Assembly: GCF_011043775.1 (NCBI RefSeq)
Contig: NZ_JAAKXY010000003.1
Coordinates: forward strand, 496,001-560,000
Origin: Natronolimnobius sp. AArcel1
Lineage (GTDB): Archaea; Halobacteriota; Halobacteria; Halobacteriales; Natrialbaceae
Reading direction: 5' to 3'
Length of the DNA: 64,000 nt
A program made the translations under genes and the position numbers. A model generated the notes under the pieces. It saw nothing but the letters and a program-made list of their open reading frames with translations. It did not search any database and was not told the DNA's origin. Of this stretch, positions 32,734 to 41,578 are shown in pieces. Position 1 is the stretch's first letter. Each line of letters begins with the position of its first letter.

Positions 32734-33306
32734 TTAGCTCGAGGTAAACGCCGGCACGTCACCGGGCGTATCGAAGTCGTGATAGTGCTCTCCACGCTCA
32801 GTGCTGAGAATGTCGAGTGCGGCTGTTGCCCCATCACCCGCGGCGATAACAGCTTGCCATTCTTCGGCGCGGACCATTGCACCCGTCGCGTACAGGTTCG
32901 CAACACTCGTTTGCATATTTAGATCGACATCGACCGTGTCATCGTCGTCGAACGCACAGCCCAGATCGTCCGCAATCGAGCGGTCTGCACCAGTCGCGAG
33001 GATAGCATACTCAGTCTTGTACGTCGCATCGCTTGTTTCAATCCGGAAACCATCGGCAATCGTCTCGAGTCCCGTTACCTCCTCGCCCGTATGGAGGTCT
33101 GCCCCGCGGTCACGGACCTGTCCGCGCGTCAGTTCCACGTACTCGCTGCCACTAATGCTTCGAATTCCCGGATAGTTGAATAAATGGGCCTTGTGCATCC
33201 ACGTCTCGTCTGTGTCGAACACAACCGTCTCGAGGTCGTTTTTCGCCGTAAACAGTGCTGCACTCAATCCGGCGGGGCCACCGCCGATAATCGCAACATC
33301 GGGCAT
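32734..33306 (-). CDS. Thioredoxin reductase-like flavoprotein lacking the redox cysteines
   Basis: A 190-residue protein (start ATG 33306, MPDVAIIGGGPAGLSAALFTA) with the N-terminal FAD dinucleotide motif GxGxxG/A, the second motif ILATGADRS and the C-terminal LYATGAMVRAEEWQAVIAAGDGATAA. The NADPH domain of thioredoxin reductase, with its CxxC pair, is missing; the FAD domain halves are joined directly. Haloarchaea encode such reduced reductase-like proteins; activity is unknown, perhaps flavin-dependent oxidation of a small molecule. The open frame to 33354 was not used. Confidence 0.82.
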   Translation of the reverse strand: MPDVAIIGGGPAGLSAALFTAKNDLETVVFDTDETWMHKAHLFNYPGIRSISGSEYVELTRGQVRDRGADLHTGEEVTGLETIADGFRIETSDATYKTEYAILATGADRSIADDLGCAFDDDDTVDVDLNMQTSVANLYATGAMVRAEEWQAVIAAGDGATAALDILSTERGEHYHDFDTPGDVPAFTSS

Positions 33307-33380
33307 GTCTCGAGCCACCACGACCGCCGAAATAAACGGTTTCCACTCGCTCACAGAGTGTCATCGCAGTCGACTCGATG

Positions 33381-34163
33381 TCACTCAGACAGTGAAACCC
33401 GCTCGAGGGCGATCTGTTCGGCCGCCAACTCCGACTCGTCCTCACTCGAGACGACGTACCCGCCACGATCGGACTCGACCGACGACTCCTCGTTTTCCTC
33501 GGTGTCGTCCGCTGCGAGTACGATTACACCGTCGGCGAGCAGCGGCGCAAGCACGCCCGCAATGACTGCGCGAAGGTCCGAGAACGACTCGCGAACAACG
33601 ACTCGATCACCGTGCTCGAGGCCGTACGTTGTGATCACGTCTCGACCCGCAGCGAGCGCATCGGCATGAGACAACGTTCGATCGCCGTCGGTCAACAACG
33701 CGGTGTCTGGGTCGATAGACACTGGTGGGAACGACGGATTCTCACTCCAGAGGCCGGCATCGAAGTTGTGCACGTCCGGGTCCGTTGGCTTGTCACCGTA
33801 CCCAACCCGCTGAGCCCCCGGTGGAAGCTCATAACCCCCAGTTTCGAGAACCTCGACAGGCGCGACAAGTGTCCGAAACGACTCGTCCGCGGCTCGATCT
33901 GTCGGTGGGTCGAACTGGGTTCGGGCCTCGAGTAGCGCCGTTCCGAAAAACGCGAGCAAGCCGATCGGACCGGTGCCGACGACGCCGACGGTTACTCCGT
34001 TTCGCACGCCCGAGTGTCGCAGGAAGTTGCCCGCCTTCCACGAGGTGGTACAGAGCCAGTGGAGGTCGTACTCCCGACCAGTTGCGTCGATGAGTGCCGT
34101 TCGATCGCCAGCACGTTCGCGGCGCTCGCGCGTGAACAACTCATCGACTGTCGCGACGGTCAT
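33381..34163 (-). CDS. Truncated AMP-binding (acyl-CoA synthetase-like) protein
   Basis: A 260-residue protein whose N-terminal part (TVATVDELFTRERRERAGDRTALIDATGREY) resembles the start of ANL-superfamily acyl-CoA synthetases (VGVVGTGPIGLLAFFGTALLEA). A second region repeats an N-terminal-like theme (DTALLTDGDRTLSHADALAAG). The ATP-binding loop (SGTTG) and the C-terminal catalytic lobe are absent, so it cannot be a complete ligase. It could be a regulatory or degenerate relative. Start ATG 34163. It lies 88 nt downstream of dnaJ on the same strand. Confidence 0.7.
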   Translation of the reverse strand: MTVATVDELFTRERRERAGDRTALIDATGREYDLHWLCTTSWKAGNFLRHSGVRNGVTVGVVGTGPIGLLAFFGTALLEARTQFDPPTDRAADESFRTLVAPVEVLETGGYELPPGAQRVGYGDKPTDPDVHNFDAGLWSENPSFPPVSIDPDTALLTDGDRTLSHADALAAGRDVITTYGLEHGDRVVVRESFSDLRAVIAGVLAPLLADGVIVLAADDTEENEESSVESDRGGYVVSSEDESELAAEQIALERVSLSE

Positions 34164-34251
34164 ACACCACACTCAGCAGTGCGACGAAAAAAGACCGCCG
34201 ATACCATCGTTTCCCCCGTTGTCAACGACCCGTATGTGAGGAGGTTGCTGC

Positions 34252-35406
34252 TCAGAACGCCCGCTTAATCTTCTCGAAGAAGCCTTCCTTGATCTCGATT
34301 TCGTCACCGCCTGCTTCGGCAAACGCCTCGAGAGCCTCACGCTGTTCCTCGTTGAGTTGCTCGGGCGTGACGACCTGAATCTGTACGTAGAGGTCGCCTT
34401 GTCCGCGCCGTCGGAGACGAGGCATTCCCTTCCCCCCAAGGCGGAACGTCTCGCCGCTTTGGGTGCCTGTCGGTACCTCGAACTCGACTGCGCCGTCGAG
34501 CGTCGGCACCTCGACCGTATCGCCAAAGGTCGCTTGCGGGAACGATATCGGGAGTCGGTATTGAAGGTCATCACCCTCGCGTTCGAACTCCTCGTGCTCG
34601 CGGATCGTGATGTCAATCAACAGATCGCCGTGTGGACCACCCTCGGGACTTGGTGCTCCCTCACGTTCCATCCGCAGCGTCTGGCCGTCCTGAATACCCG
34701 CCGGCACCTCGATCGTAAGCGTGGTCTCGGTCCGAACGAAGCCATCGCCGTGACACTCACTGCAACTGTCAGAGTATAGCGTCCCCTCACCCTCACACCG
34801 GCGACACGTCGTCGTCTGCTGGACCCGACCGAGCGGTGTCTGTTGAACTTGCTGGGTCTGGCCTCGTCCCTGACACTCCGGACACGTCTGGGAATCCGCA
34901 TCCGGCGGATGACCCTCGCCATCACACGATTCACAGGCCTCCGGACGCTCGATCGTAAACTGCTTCTCTGCGCCGTCGAACGCCTCCTCGAGATCGATCT
35001 CGAGTTCGGTTCGCAGATCCTGTCCCTTTCGCTGGCGACGACCGCGGCCAGCCCCGCCAGTGAACATCTGCTCGAAGATATCCCCGAGGCCGCCGCCCAT
35101 ACCGCCACCGCCCATACCGCCGAACGGACCGCCTCCCATGCCACCAGCGCCGCCACCGCCAGCGTCATAGCCGTGTTTTTCGGCCTGCTCGTAGCGGTCG
35201 TGACCCATCCGGTCGTAGGCCTGGCGTTTTTCCTCGTCAGTCAGGACCTGCTTTGCCTTCTGAATCTTCTTGAACTTCTCTTCCGCGTCGGGATCATCGC
35301 TTACGTCCGGGTGATACTCTGTGGCCTTCTCCCGATAGGCCGATTTGATCTCATCGGCGGAGGCATCCTTGCTCACACCGAGTGCGTCGTAAAAGTCCTC
35401 GCTCAT
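34252..35406 (-). CDS. dnaJ: Chaperone DnaJ (Hsp40)
   Basis: A 384-residue type I J-protein that delivers substrates to DnaK and stimulates its ATPase. J domain residues 1-70 with HPD at 32-34; Gly/Phe-rich region about 82-118; four zinc knuckles CxxCxGxG at C158, C175, C201 and C215; then the two C-terminal beta domains (VEVPTLDGAVEFEVPTGTQ). Normal length. It lies 3' of dnaK on the same strand but separated by a 322-bp hairpin-rich gap, so it probably has its own promoter. Confidence 0.97.
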   Translation of the reverse strand: MSEDFYDALGVSKDASADEIKSAYREKATEYHPDVSDDPDAEEKFKKIQKAKQVLTDEEKRQAYDRMGHDRYEQAEKHGYDAGGGGAGGMGGGPFGGMGGGGMGGGLGDIFEQMFTGGAGRGRRQRKGQDLRTELEIDLEEAFDGAEKQFTIERPEACESCDGEGHPPDADSQTCPECQGRGQTQQVQQTPLGRVQQTTTCRRCEGEGTLYSDSCSECHGDGFVRTETTLTIEVPAGIQDGQTLRMEREGAPSPEGGPHGDLLIDITIREHEEFEREGDDLQYRLPISFPQATFGDTVEVPTLDGAVEFEVPTGTQSGETFRLGGKGMPRLRRRGQGDLYVQIQVVTPEQLNEEQREALEAFAEAGGDEIEIKEGFFEKIKRAF

Positions 35407-35728
35407 TCGTTAGCCACCGATACTCGCTTGCGCCACTTGAAACGAACGTTCCGATACGAACTTTTTCCGTCTCGGGTTCGCTCGCTTCGCTCACTCACCA
35501 CTCAACGCAAAAACTTCGATGAAAAACCGGAAGCGCTGCGCGCTTCCGAACGCTCGCGTGCTTCACTCATCAGCAGGGCGCTCGCTCCCGCTGGTCGCTC
35601 GCGGGTGCAACATTTGTGATACAGCTGCGGCAGCACTCTGAACCGCCGATACTCGAGAAAGGTCCCAAATACAACGAATTGGATGGGGTCCGTCTCGGTT
35701 GCTGACGAGAACGGAACCGGCTGGAGCG
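35407..35728. other. Hairpin-rich gap between dnaK and dnaJ
   Basis: 322 bp without an ORF. It contains a perfect hairpin GGAAGCGC/GCGCTTCC (35529-35547, loop TGC), CGCTCGCT-rich repeats at 35470-35490 and 35577-35610, and a T-run (CTTTTTCC near 35461) that may belong to the dnaJ promoter region. The hairpin may end the dnaK transcript. The linker CGTGATGACGA of the IS-associated modules is not present here. Confidence 0.5.
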
Positions 35729-37636
35729 TTAGTTCTCGTCGTCGTCAACTACGTCCTCGAAGTCGGCGTCAACGAACTCCTCGCCGTCGTCGCCACCCGC
35801 GCCACCGCCTGGGCCAGGGTTCGGGCCACCGCCCATACCACCCATTCCGCCGGCGCCAGCCGCACCAGCGCCCGCACCTGCTGCACCAGCGCCTGCTTCC
35901 TGGTAGATCTGCTTGCCGATCTCCTGTAGTTCCGTGCTCAGGTCTTCGGTTGCAGCCTCGATATCATCTGCGTCGGCGTCGTTGTCGTCGATAACGGCCT
36001 CGAGGTCTTCGATCGATGCCTCGATATCTGCACGCAGATCATCGTCGACCTGCTCGTCGTTCTCCTCGAGCAGGGTTTCTGCACGCTGGATCGTCGCCTC
36101 GGCGGTGTTGCGAGCTTCGATCCGCTGGCGTTTCTGCTCGTCTTCTTCGGCGTGTTTCTCGGCTTCTTCCTGCAGGCGGTCGATCTCGGCGTCGGAGAGG
36201 CCAGCACCGCCTTCGATGGTGATCTCTTCGGTCTCGCCGGAGCCTTTGTCCTCGGCGGAGACGTTGACGATGCCGTTTTCGTCAATCGAGAAGGTGACTT
36301 CAATCTGTGGCGTGCCCGCCGGCGCTGGCGGGATGCCCGTCAGGTGGAACTCGCCGAGCATCTCGTTTTCGGCGGCGATTTCGCGTTCACCCTGGAAGAC
36401 ACGGACCTGCACCGTGGTCTGGTTGTCCGCTGCCGTCGTGAAGATCTTGGATTCCTCGGTTGGAATCGTCGTGTTCTTCTCGATCAGGCGCTCGAAGAGG
36501 CCGCCTTTGACCTCGATACCGAGGCTGAGTGGCGTCACGTCGAGCAGGACGATGTCGTCGACTTCGCCGCCGAGGACGCCGCCCTGAATCGCTGCACCGA
36601 GTGCAACGGCCTCGTCCGGGTTGACGTTCTTCTGTGGTTCCTGCCCCGTCAGTTCCTCGACCTTGTCTGCGACCTGTGGCATCCGCGTCGAGCCACCGAC
36701 CAGCAGCACCTCGTCGATGTCGTCTTTCTCGTAGCCAGCATCCTCGAGTGCCTGCTCGGTCGGTTCGACGGTGCGGTCGATCAGATCTGACGTCAGGGAT
36801 TCGAACTTCGCGCGGGTGAGTGATTCCTCGAGGTGGATCGGACCGTCGTCAGTTGCCGTAATGAACGGCAGGTTGATCTCGGTCTCTTTTCGACTACTGA
36901 GTTCGATCTTGGCCTCTTCGGCAGCGTCTTTGAGCCGCTGGAGAGCCTGTCGATCCTCGCGGAGGTCAGTGCCGTGTTCGTCCTCGAACGAGTCAGCGAG
37001 CCAGTCGATGATGGCTTCGTCCCAGTCGTCACCGCCGAGGTCGTTGTCCCCGTTGGTTGCGACGACCTCGTAGACGCCGCCGCCGAGGTCGAGCAACGAG
37101 ACGTCGAACGTCCCGCCACCGAGGTCGTAGACGAGCACGGTCTGGTCGGACTCGTCGTCGAGGCCGTACGCCATCGACGCGGCCGTTGGCTCGTTGACGA
37201 TGCGCTCGACTTCGAAGCCAGCGATTTCGCCGGCGTCTTTGGTCGCCTGTCGCTGACGGTCAGAGAAGTACGCAGGGACCGTGATGACGGCCTTTTCAAC
37301 CTCGTCGCCGAGGTACTCTTCGGCGTCGCGTTTGATCTTCTGGAGGGTCATCGCCGAGATTTCCTCAGGCGTGTACTCCTCGCCGTCAATATCGACGGTG
37401 TAGTCGTCCTCGCCCATGTGGCGTTTGATCGACTGGATCGTCCGCTCTGGGTTCTGGACGGCCTGATTCTTTGCTGGTTTCCCAACGAGTCGTTCCTCGT
37501 CGTTGAACGCGACAATCGAGGGCGTCGTTCGGTCACCTTCAGCGTTGACGATGATTTCCGGATCGCCCCCTTCCATCACCGCGAACGCGCTGTTCGTCGT
37601 CCCGAGGTCGATACCGAGAATCTTGTTACTCGCCAT
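35729..37636 (-). CDS. dnaK: Chaperone DnaK (Hsp70)
   Basis: A 635-residue Hsp70. ATPase domain: [18 protein letters not shown] at the N-terminus, [14 protein letters not shown], and [13 protein letters not shown]. The linker [11 protein letters not shown] leads to the substrate-binding domain. The C-terminus is a Gly/Ala-rich disordered segment ([15 protein letters not shown]) followed by an acidic end. It refolds proteins with DnaJ and GrpE. GTTTAAACGT at 37661-37670 is a TATA-like box about 25-34 nt upstream of the ATG, so the mRNA is probably leaderless. Confidence 0.98.
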   Translation of the reverse strand: MASNKILGIDLGTTNSAFAVMEGGDPEIIVNAEGDRTTPSIVAFNDEERLVGKPAKNQAVQNPERTIQSIKRHMGEDDYTVDIDGEEYTPEEISAMTLQKIKRDAEEYLGDEVEKAVITVPAYFSDRQRQATKDAGEIAGFEVERIVNEPTAASMAYGLDDESDQTVLVYDLGGGTFDVSLLDLGGGVYEVVATNGDNDLGGDDWDEAIIDWLADSFEDEHGTDLREDRQALQRLKDAAEEAKIELSSRKETEINLPFITATDDGPIHLEESLTRAKFESLTSDLIDRTVEPTEQALEDAGYEKDDIDEVLLVGGSTRMPQVADKVEELTGQEPQKNVNPDEAVALGAAIQGGVLGGEVDDIVLLDVTPLSLGIEVKGGLFERLIEKNTTIPTEESKIFTTAADNQTTVQVRVFQGEREIAAENEMLGEFHLTGIPPAPAGTPQIEVTFSIDENGIVNVSAEDKGSGETEEITIEGGAGLSDAEIDRLQEEAEKHAEEDEQKRQRIEARNTAEATIQRAETLLEENDEQVDDDLRADIEASIEDLEAVIDDNDADADDIEAATEDLSTELQEIGKQIYQEAGAGAAGAGAGAAGAGGMGGMGGGPNPGPGGGAGGDDGEEFVDADFEDVVDDDEN

Positions 37637-37660
37637 TACGAGGCCATTGTGCGCACTTTG

Positions 37661-37670
37661 GTTTAAACGT
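37661..37670 (-). promoter_or_regulatory. TATA-like box of dnaK
   Basis: Minus-strand ACGTTTAAAC, 25-34 nt upstream of ATG 37636. TTTAAA-type boxes at this spacing are common in haloarchaeal leaderless heat-shock and housekeeping promoters. Confidence 0.5.
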
Positions 37671-37872
37671 TACTAGGCCGATCGACGGACCGAATAAAAT
37701 TCGACCTCGAGACCGCATTCACGGCTCTCGACTCGAGTGAGACACGGGACGACTGGTCGCACAGGCCGATTTGGCCCTCCGGGACACATTCGACTGCCTC
37801 CGTGTCTGGCAGAACATTCGGTGGCGCTCGCTGCACTCGAGTTGTGGGAAAACAGATGAAATATGCAAACGG

Positions 37873-39132
37873 CTACGAATCAGACGTCGACGAATCAGTG
37901 TCTGCGTCGGCATCAGCGTCGGCCTGGTCAGTTTCAGCTGCTGATGTGTCATCATTGCCGGCGGGCGCTGTGTCGTTCTCTGTCTCGCCGTCTGCATCAG
38001 CAGTCCCATCACCAGCCGCCTCCGTATCAGCATCGGCATCGGCGTCATCTGCGCTCTCGGCCTCAGCCGCTGTATCGGCATCGGCGTCAGCTTCTGCAGA
38101 TGCATCGTCGGCGTCTCCGTTCGCACCCGAGTCGTCTGTCTCGGGTTCAGTCGATTCCGCCTCGGTGTCATCTGCGTCGTCAATCGGTGCGTCACCGTCT
38201 GCAGACTCCGTATCAGCGTCGGCCGCGTCAGCCGTATCCGACTCAGAAGCAAGTTCGCCGTTCGAAACCGTCACCTGCGCGGTCTGGATGACCTTCTCGC
38301 CCATCTCGTAGCCGGACGTGTAGACATCTGCAATTGACCCTTCAGGCTGGTCGCTGTCGACTTTCATCATCACTTCGTGACGCTGTGGGTCGGTCTTGGT
38401 GCCCGGTTCGGGGTCGATCTCTGAGACGTTCTCATCCTCGAGCACGCGGTCGAACTCCCGCATGGTCATCTCGAGGCCATCACGAAGGCTCTCGACGTCG
38501 CTGCTTTCTTCCTCGAGTGCGCGTTTGAGGTTGTCGCGAACGTCGACGAGTCGGCCGACCAGGTCCTCCGTGGCGCGGTCTTTGATTTGGTCCTGGCGCT
38601 TTTTCGCGCGCTTTTTGTAGTTCTGGAAGTCTGCCTGTTTACGTTTGAGTCGACTCTTGAGGTCTTGGACCTGCTCTTGGTACTCCTCGAGTTGCTCGTC
38701 GCGCTCGGCGATGGCCTGCTCGCGGGCCTCGAGTTCGTCCTGTAGGTCGCCGATGGTCTCGGCCTGGGATTCGACGCGCTCGGTCAGATCCTCGAGTTCC
38801 TCGCGTTGGTGGGCAACCGTTCCCGAGAGCTCTCGCGTTTGGTCGACGATTGAGTTGACCTTGCGTGCGAGGTCGTCGTCGTATTCGGTGATCTGGTCGA
38901 GTACCTGCTGGACGTCTTCGCTGGTCTCGACGCCTGCGTTGACGGGTGACGCCGATGCGTCGTCCTCGGTGGTCACTCGAGCGTCCGATTCCGATTCTGT
39001 TTCGGCCGGGGCGTCCACAGGGACAGCGTCGGAGTCGGCAGTCTCCGTGCCGTCGCCGCTGCCGGTGCTGTCGTGGTCGTCTGCGGACGGGACACCCTGG
39101 CCGGACGAATCCGTGCCCTCGTCTTCACTCAT
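37873..39132 (-). CDS. grpE: Nucleotide exchange factor GrpE with long acidic tail
   Basis: A 419-residue GrpE, about twice the bacterial length. Residues 1-70 are disordered and acidic, about 75-165 form a long coiled coil (DLTERVESQAETIGDLQDELEAR), about 160-292 form the GrpE core (DFQNYKKRAKKRQ, RPxxHE-like DPQRHEVMMKVD, VYTSGYEMGEKVIQTAQVTVS). Residues about 295-419 are a tail almost purely of A, D, E, S and T. It releases ADP from DnaK. Start ATG 39132 agrees with a TATA-like box at 39152-39162; the upstream open frame to 39378 is not coding-like. Confidence 0.95.
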   Translation of the reverse strand: MSEDEGTDSSGQGVPSADDHDSTGSGDGTETADSDAVPVDAPAETESESDARVTTEDDASASPVNAGVETSEDVQQVLDQITEYDDDLARKVNSIVDQTRELSGTVAHQREELEDLTERVESQAETIGDLQDELEAREQAIAERDEQLEEYQEQVQDLKSRLKRKQADFQNYKKRAKKRQDQIKDRATEDLVGRLVDVRDNLKRALEEESSDVESLRDGLEMTMREFDRVLEDENVSEIDPEPGTKTDPQRHEVMMKVDSDQPEGSIADVYTSGYEMGEKVIQTAQVTVSNGELASESDTADAADADTESADGDAPIDDADDTEAESTEPETDDSGANGDADDASAEADADADTAAEAESADDADADADTEAAGDGTADADGETENDTAPAGNDDTSAAETDQADADADADTDSSTSDS

Positions 39133-39151
39133 ATCCGGGTCAACGAACAGC

Positions 39152-39162
39152 GATAATAAAAG
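39152..39162 (-). promoter_or_regulatory. TATA-like box of grpE
   Basis: Minus-strand CTTTTATTATC, 20-30 nt upstream of ATG 39132, supporting that start and a leaderless transcript. Confidence 0.5.
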
Positions 39163-39267
39163 GGTTGAGGTCCGGCCGTCTGGCCCCCGATTGGCGACAC
39201 TGCGTGGCAGACAGCGTTGGGAACCGATCCCGACAGTATATGTGCCCGCTGGCCCGAGAACGGGATA

Positions 39268-40692
39268 GTGACACCCGCTGGTGACTCGCCGCCCGAGTGT
39301 CGGTTCGAAGACGGCACCATCCATCTCGATGGCCTCGAGGAATCGCAGGTCCGGTCCCTGCGCGACTCTACCCCGCAACTCGAGTTACAGCCAGATTCGC
39401 GAACGGGTGGCTGGCGCGTACCGGCGTTTCGCTACGCAGCCATCCGAGCAGCGACTGCCGACCTGACCATTGCTGACACCGTTCTCGAGTGCGAGCCAGT
39501 TCCCGACCTGCAGTCGGCGTACGAACTCCGCGAGTATCAACACGAGGCGCTATCGGCATGGCTCGAGACGGATCGCTGGGCCGGCCACCAACTCGACATC
39601 GCGGGCCTCGAGCGTGCGCCTGCGGGCGTTCTCGAACTCCCGACAGGCAGCGGTAAGACCGTCATCGCGCTGAAAGCCATCGAACGCCTCGGTGTGCCGA
39701 CGCTCGTCGTCGTCCCCACCATCGACCTCCTCGAGCAGTGGATCGACGAACTCGAGACCGAGTTCGACATCCCCATCGGGCGCTTTGGCGGTGGCGAACA
39801 GCGCCTCGAGCCGATTACGGTTTCAACCTATGACTCGGCGTATCTGAAAGCCGATTCCGTGGGCGACCGCTTTGGCTGCGTCGTCTTTGACGAGGTCCAT
39901 CATCTGGGCGGCGAGGGCTACCGCGAGATTGCCCGCTTGCTCGCCGCGCCCGCGCGACTCGGCCTCACCGCGACGTTCGAGCGTCCCGACGGTGCACACG
40001 AGATTATTGAAGAAATCGTCGGCCCGCTGGTCCACCGCGTCAACGTCGACGATCTCGCTGGCGAGCATCTCGCCCCCTACGACGTGAAACGACTCGAGGT
40101 GGCCCTCACACCGGCCGAACGCGAGGAGTACGAGCGCGCACAGGAGACGTTCACTGACTACCTCGCCACGTCAAACATCCGAATGCAGAGCGGCTCGGAC
40201 TATCAGGAACTCGTCAAACGCTCTGGATCGGATCCGAGAGCGCGCGAGGCCCTCCTTGCCCGCCAGCGCGCCCGCGAGATCGCTCGCGGCAGCGCGGCAA
40301 AAATCGATGCACTCGAGGGGGTGCTCGAGGACCACCGGGGCGAGCGCACACTCGTCTTTACGGCGTACAACGACCTCGCGTACGACGTCAGCGAGCGGTT
40401 TTTGATCCCGACAATCACGCATCAAACGGGTGCCACAGAGCGACGCGAGATTCTCGAGCGGTTTCGCGAGGGCACCTATAGCCGGATTGCGACCTCGAAC
40501 GTGTTAGACGAGGGTGTTGACGTGCCCGACGCGTCGGTTGCCGTTGTCCTCTCGGGCAGCGGCAGCGAGCGAGAGTTTACCCAGCGGCTGGGGCGTATTT
40601 TGCGCCCGAAACACGACGGCAGCCGGGCGCTGCTGTACGAAATCGTGACCGCAGATACCTCAGAAGAGCGGGTTGCGGCCCGCAGACGGTAA
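39268..40692 (+). CDS. XPB/Rad25-type DNA repair helicase
   Basis: A 474-residue SF2 helicase (start GTG 39268; a TTG at 39217 would add 17 residues). N-terminal damage-recognition-like domain about 1-95, Walker A LPTGSGKTVIAL, Walker B VVFDEVHHLGG, motif III LGLTATFERPDG, and C-terminal lobe with TLVFTAYNDLAYDV, TSNVLDEGVDVPDASV and the arginine-finger QRLGRILRPKHDG. The RED-like and thumb insert (about residues 275-360) follow the archaeal XPB plan. It opens DNA for nucleotide excision repair with Bax1, encoded 0.9 kb downstream. Confidence 0.9.
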   Translation: MTPAGDSPPECRFEDGTIHLDGLEESQVRSLRDSTPQLELQPDSRTGGWRVPAFRYAAIRAATADLTIADTVLECEPVPDLQSAYELREYQHEALSAWLETDRWAGHQLDIAGLERAPAGVLELPTGSGKTVIALKAIERLGVPTLVVVPTIDLLEQWIDELETEFDIPIGRFGGGEQRLEPITVSTYDSAYLKADSVGDRFGCVVFDEVHHLGGEGYREIARLLAAPARLGLTATFERPDGAHEIIEEIVGPLVHRVNVDDLAGEHLAPYDVKRLEVALTPAEREEYERAQETFTDYLATSNIRMQSGSDYQELVKRSGSDPRAREALLARQRAREIARGSAAKIDALEGVLEDHRGERTLVFTAYNDLAYDVSERFLIPTITHQTGATERREILERFREGTYSRIATSNVLDEGVDVPDASVAVVLSGSGSEREFTQRLGRILRPKHDGSRALLYEIVTADTSEERVAARRR

Positions 40693-40706
40693 AATTCGTT
40701 GTGAAA

Positions 40707-41474
40707 TTAGACCGAGAAGTTGTTGTAGCCGCCGTCAATCGTGATGATCTCGCCAGTCGTAAAGGAGGCTGCGTCACTGGCCAGATACAGCGCCGCGCCG
40801 CTGATCTCGTTCGGCGTCGCCACGCGATCCATCGGCGTTCGTTCGTCGACGCCTTCGCGGAACTCCGAGCCGTCCTCGAGTTTCGGGCCGGCAAGTTCCG
40901 TTTTGACGAAGCCGGGCGAGATGGCGTTGACGCGAATGTCTGGGCCGAGATCGGCTGCCGTCGCTCGAGTCAGCCCGTTGAGGCCGGCCTTCGCGGAGAC
41001 GTAGCCCGCGCGTGCCTCGCGGGACTGGTCTGCGGACATCGAGGAGATGTTGACGATACTTCCCTCGTCCATCGCGTTCCCGAAGACCTTGATCGCGCGG
41101 AAGACGCCCGAGAGACAGATGTCGATATCCTGGTCCCACTCGTCTTCGGTCATCTCAGTCACTGGCGCGGCCGCGACCGAGCCTGCAGAGTTGACGAGCA
41201 CGTCGGGCGTGCCAAGGGCCGCTTCGACCTCGTCTTTGAGGGTCTCGAGCGACTCGAGGTCGCGGACGTTGCAGGTGACTTCGGTCGTCTCGGCACCGAG
41301 ATCGCGCAGTTCGGCTGCCGCGTCGGCGACGCTCTCTTCGCTCCGGCTCGTCGCGACGACATCCGCGCCGTTGCGTGCGAACGCGCGGGCGATCTCGAGT
41401 CCGATACCGCTGGTGCCGCCGATCACGACGGCTGTCTTGTCTTCGACACTGATCGCTCCTGATTCCTCAGTCAT
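40707..41474 (-). CDS. SDR-family oxidoreductase
   Basis: A 255-residue classical short-chain dehydrogenase. Cofactor motif TxGGTSGIGLEIA (AVVIGGTSGIGLE) near residue 15, NNAG-equivalent VNSAGSVAAAP, catalytic Ser in IVNISSMSADQS, Tyr-x-x-x-Lys as GYVSAKAG, and the post-active-site INAISPGFVKTEL. It oxidises or reduces an alcohol/ketone with NAD(P)(H); substrate unknown (glucose 1-dehydrogenase or 3-oxoacyl-ACP reductase relatives). It is placed on the opposite strand between the XPB and Bax1 genes, so it breaks what is otherwise a repair pair. Confidence 0.92.
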   Translation of the reverse strand: MTEESGAISVEDKTAVVIGGTSGIGLEIARAFARNGADVVATSRSEESVADAAAELRDLGAETTEVTCNVRDLESLETLKDEVEAALGTPDVLVNSAGSVAAAPVTEMTEDEWDQDIDICLSGVFRAIKVFGNAMDEGSIVNISSMSADQSREARAGYVSAKAGLNGLTRATAADLGPDIRVNAISPGFVKTELAGPKLEDGSEFREGVDERTPMDRVATPNEISGAALYLASDAASFTTGEIITIDGGYNNFSV

Positions 41475-41578
41475 GCATGGCTCTCTCGGGCATGGTGTGG
41501 TGATGGTTTCGATTTACTGCGACCATCCGCAGACGGCGTCGGTCGATTTTTGAACGCTGCCCGTCGAGTCCAACCCGA

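Noticed and set aside
35529-35547. A further copy of the IS-associated hairpin module
   Set aside because: There is one good hairpin, but the linker CGTGATGACGA, the second hairpin and the GTTCG/CGAAC closing stem are absent.
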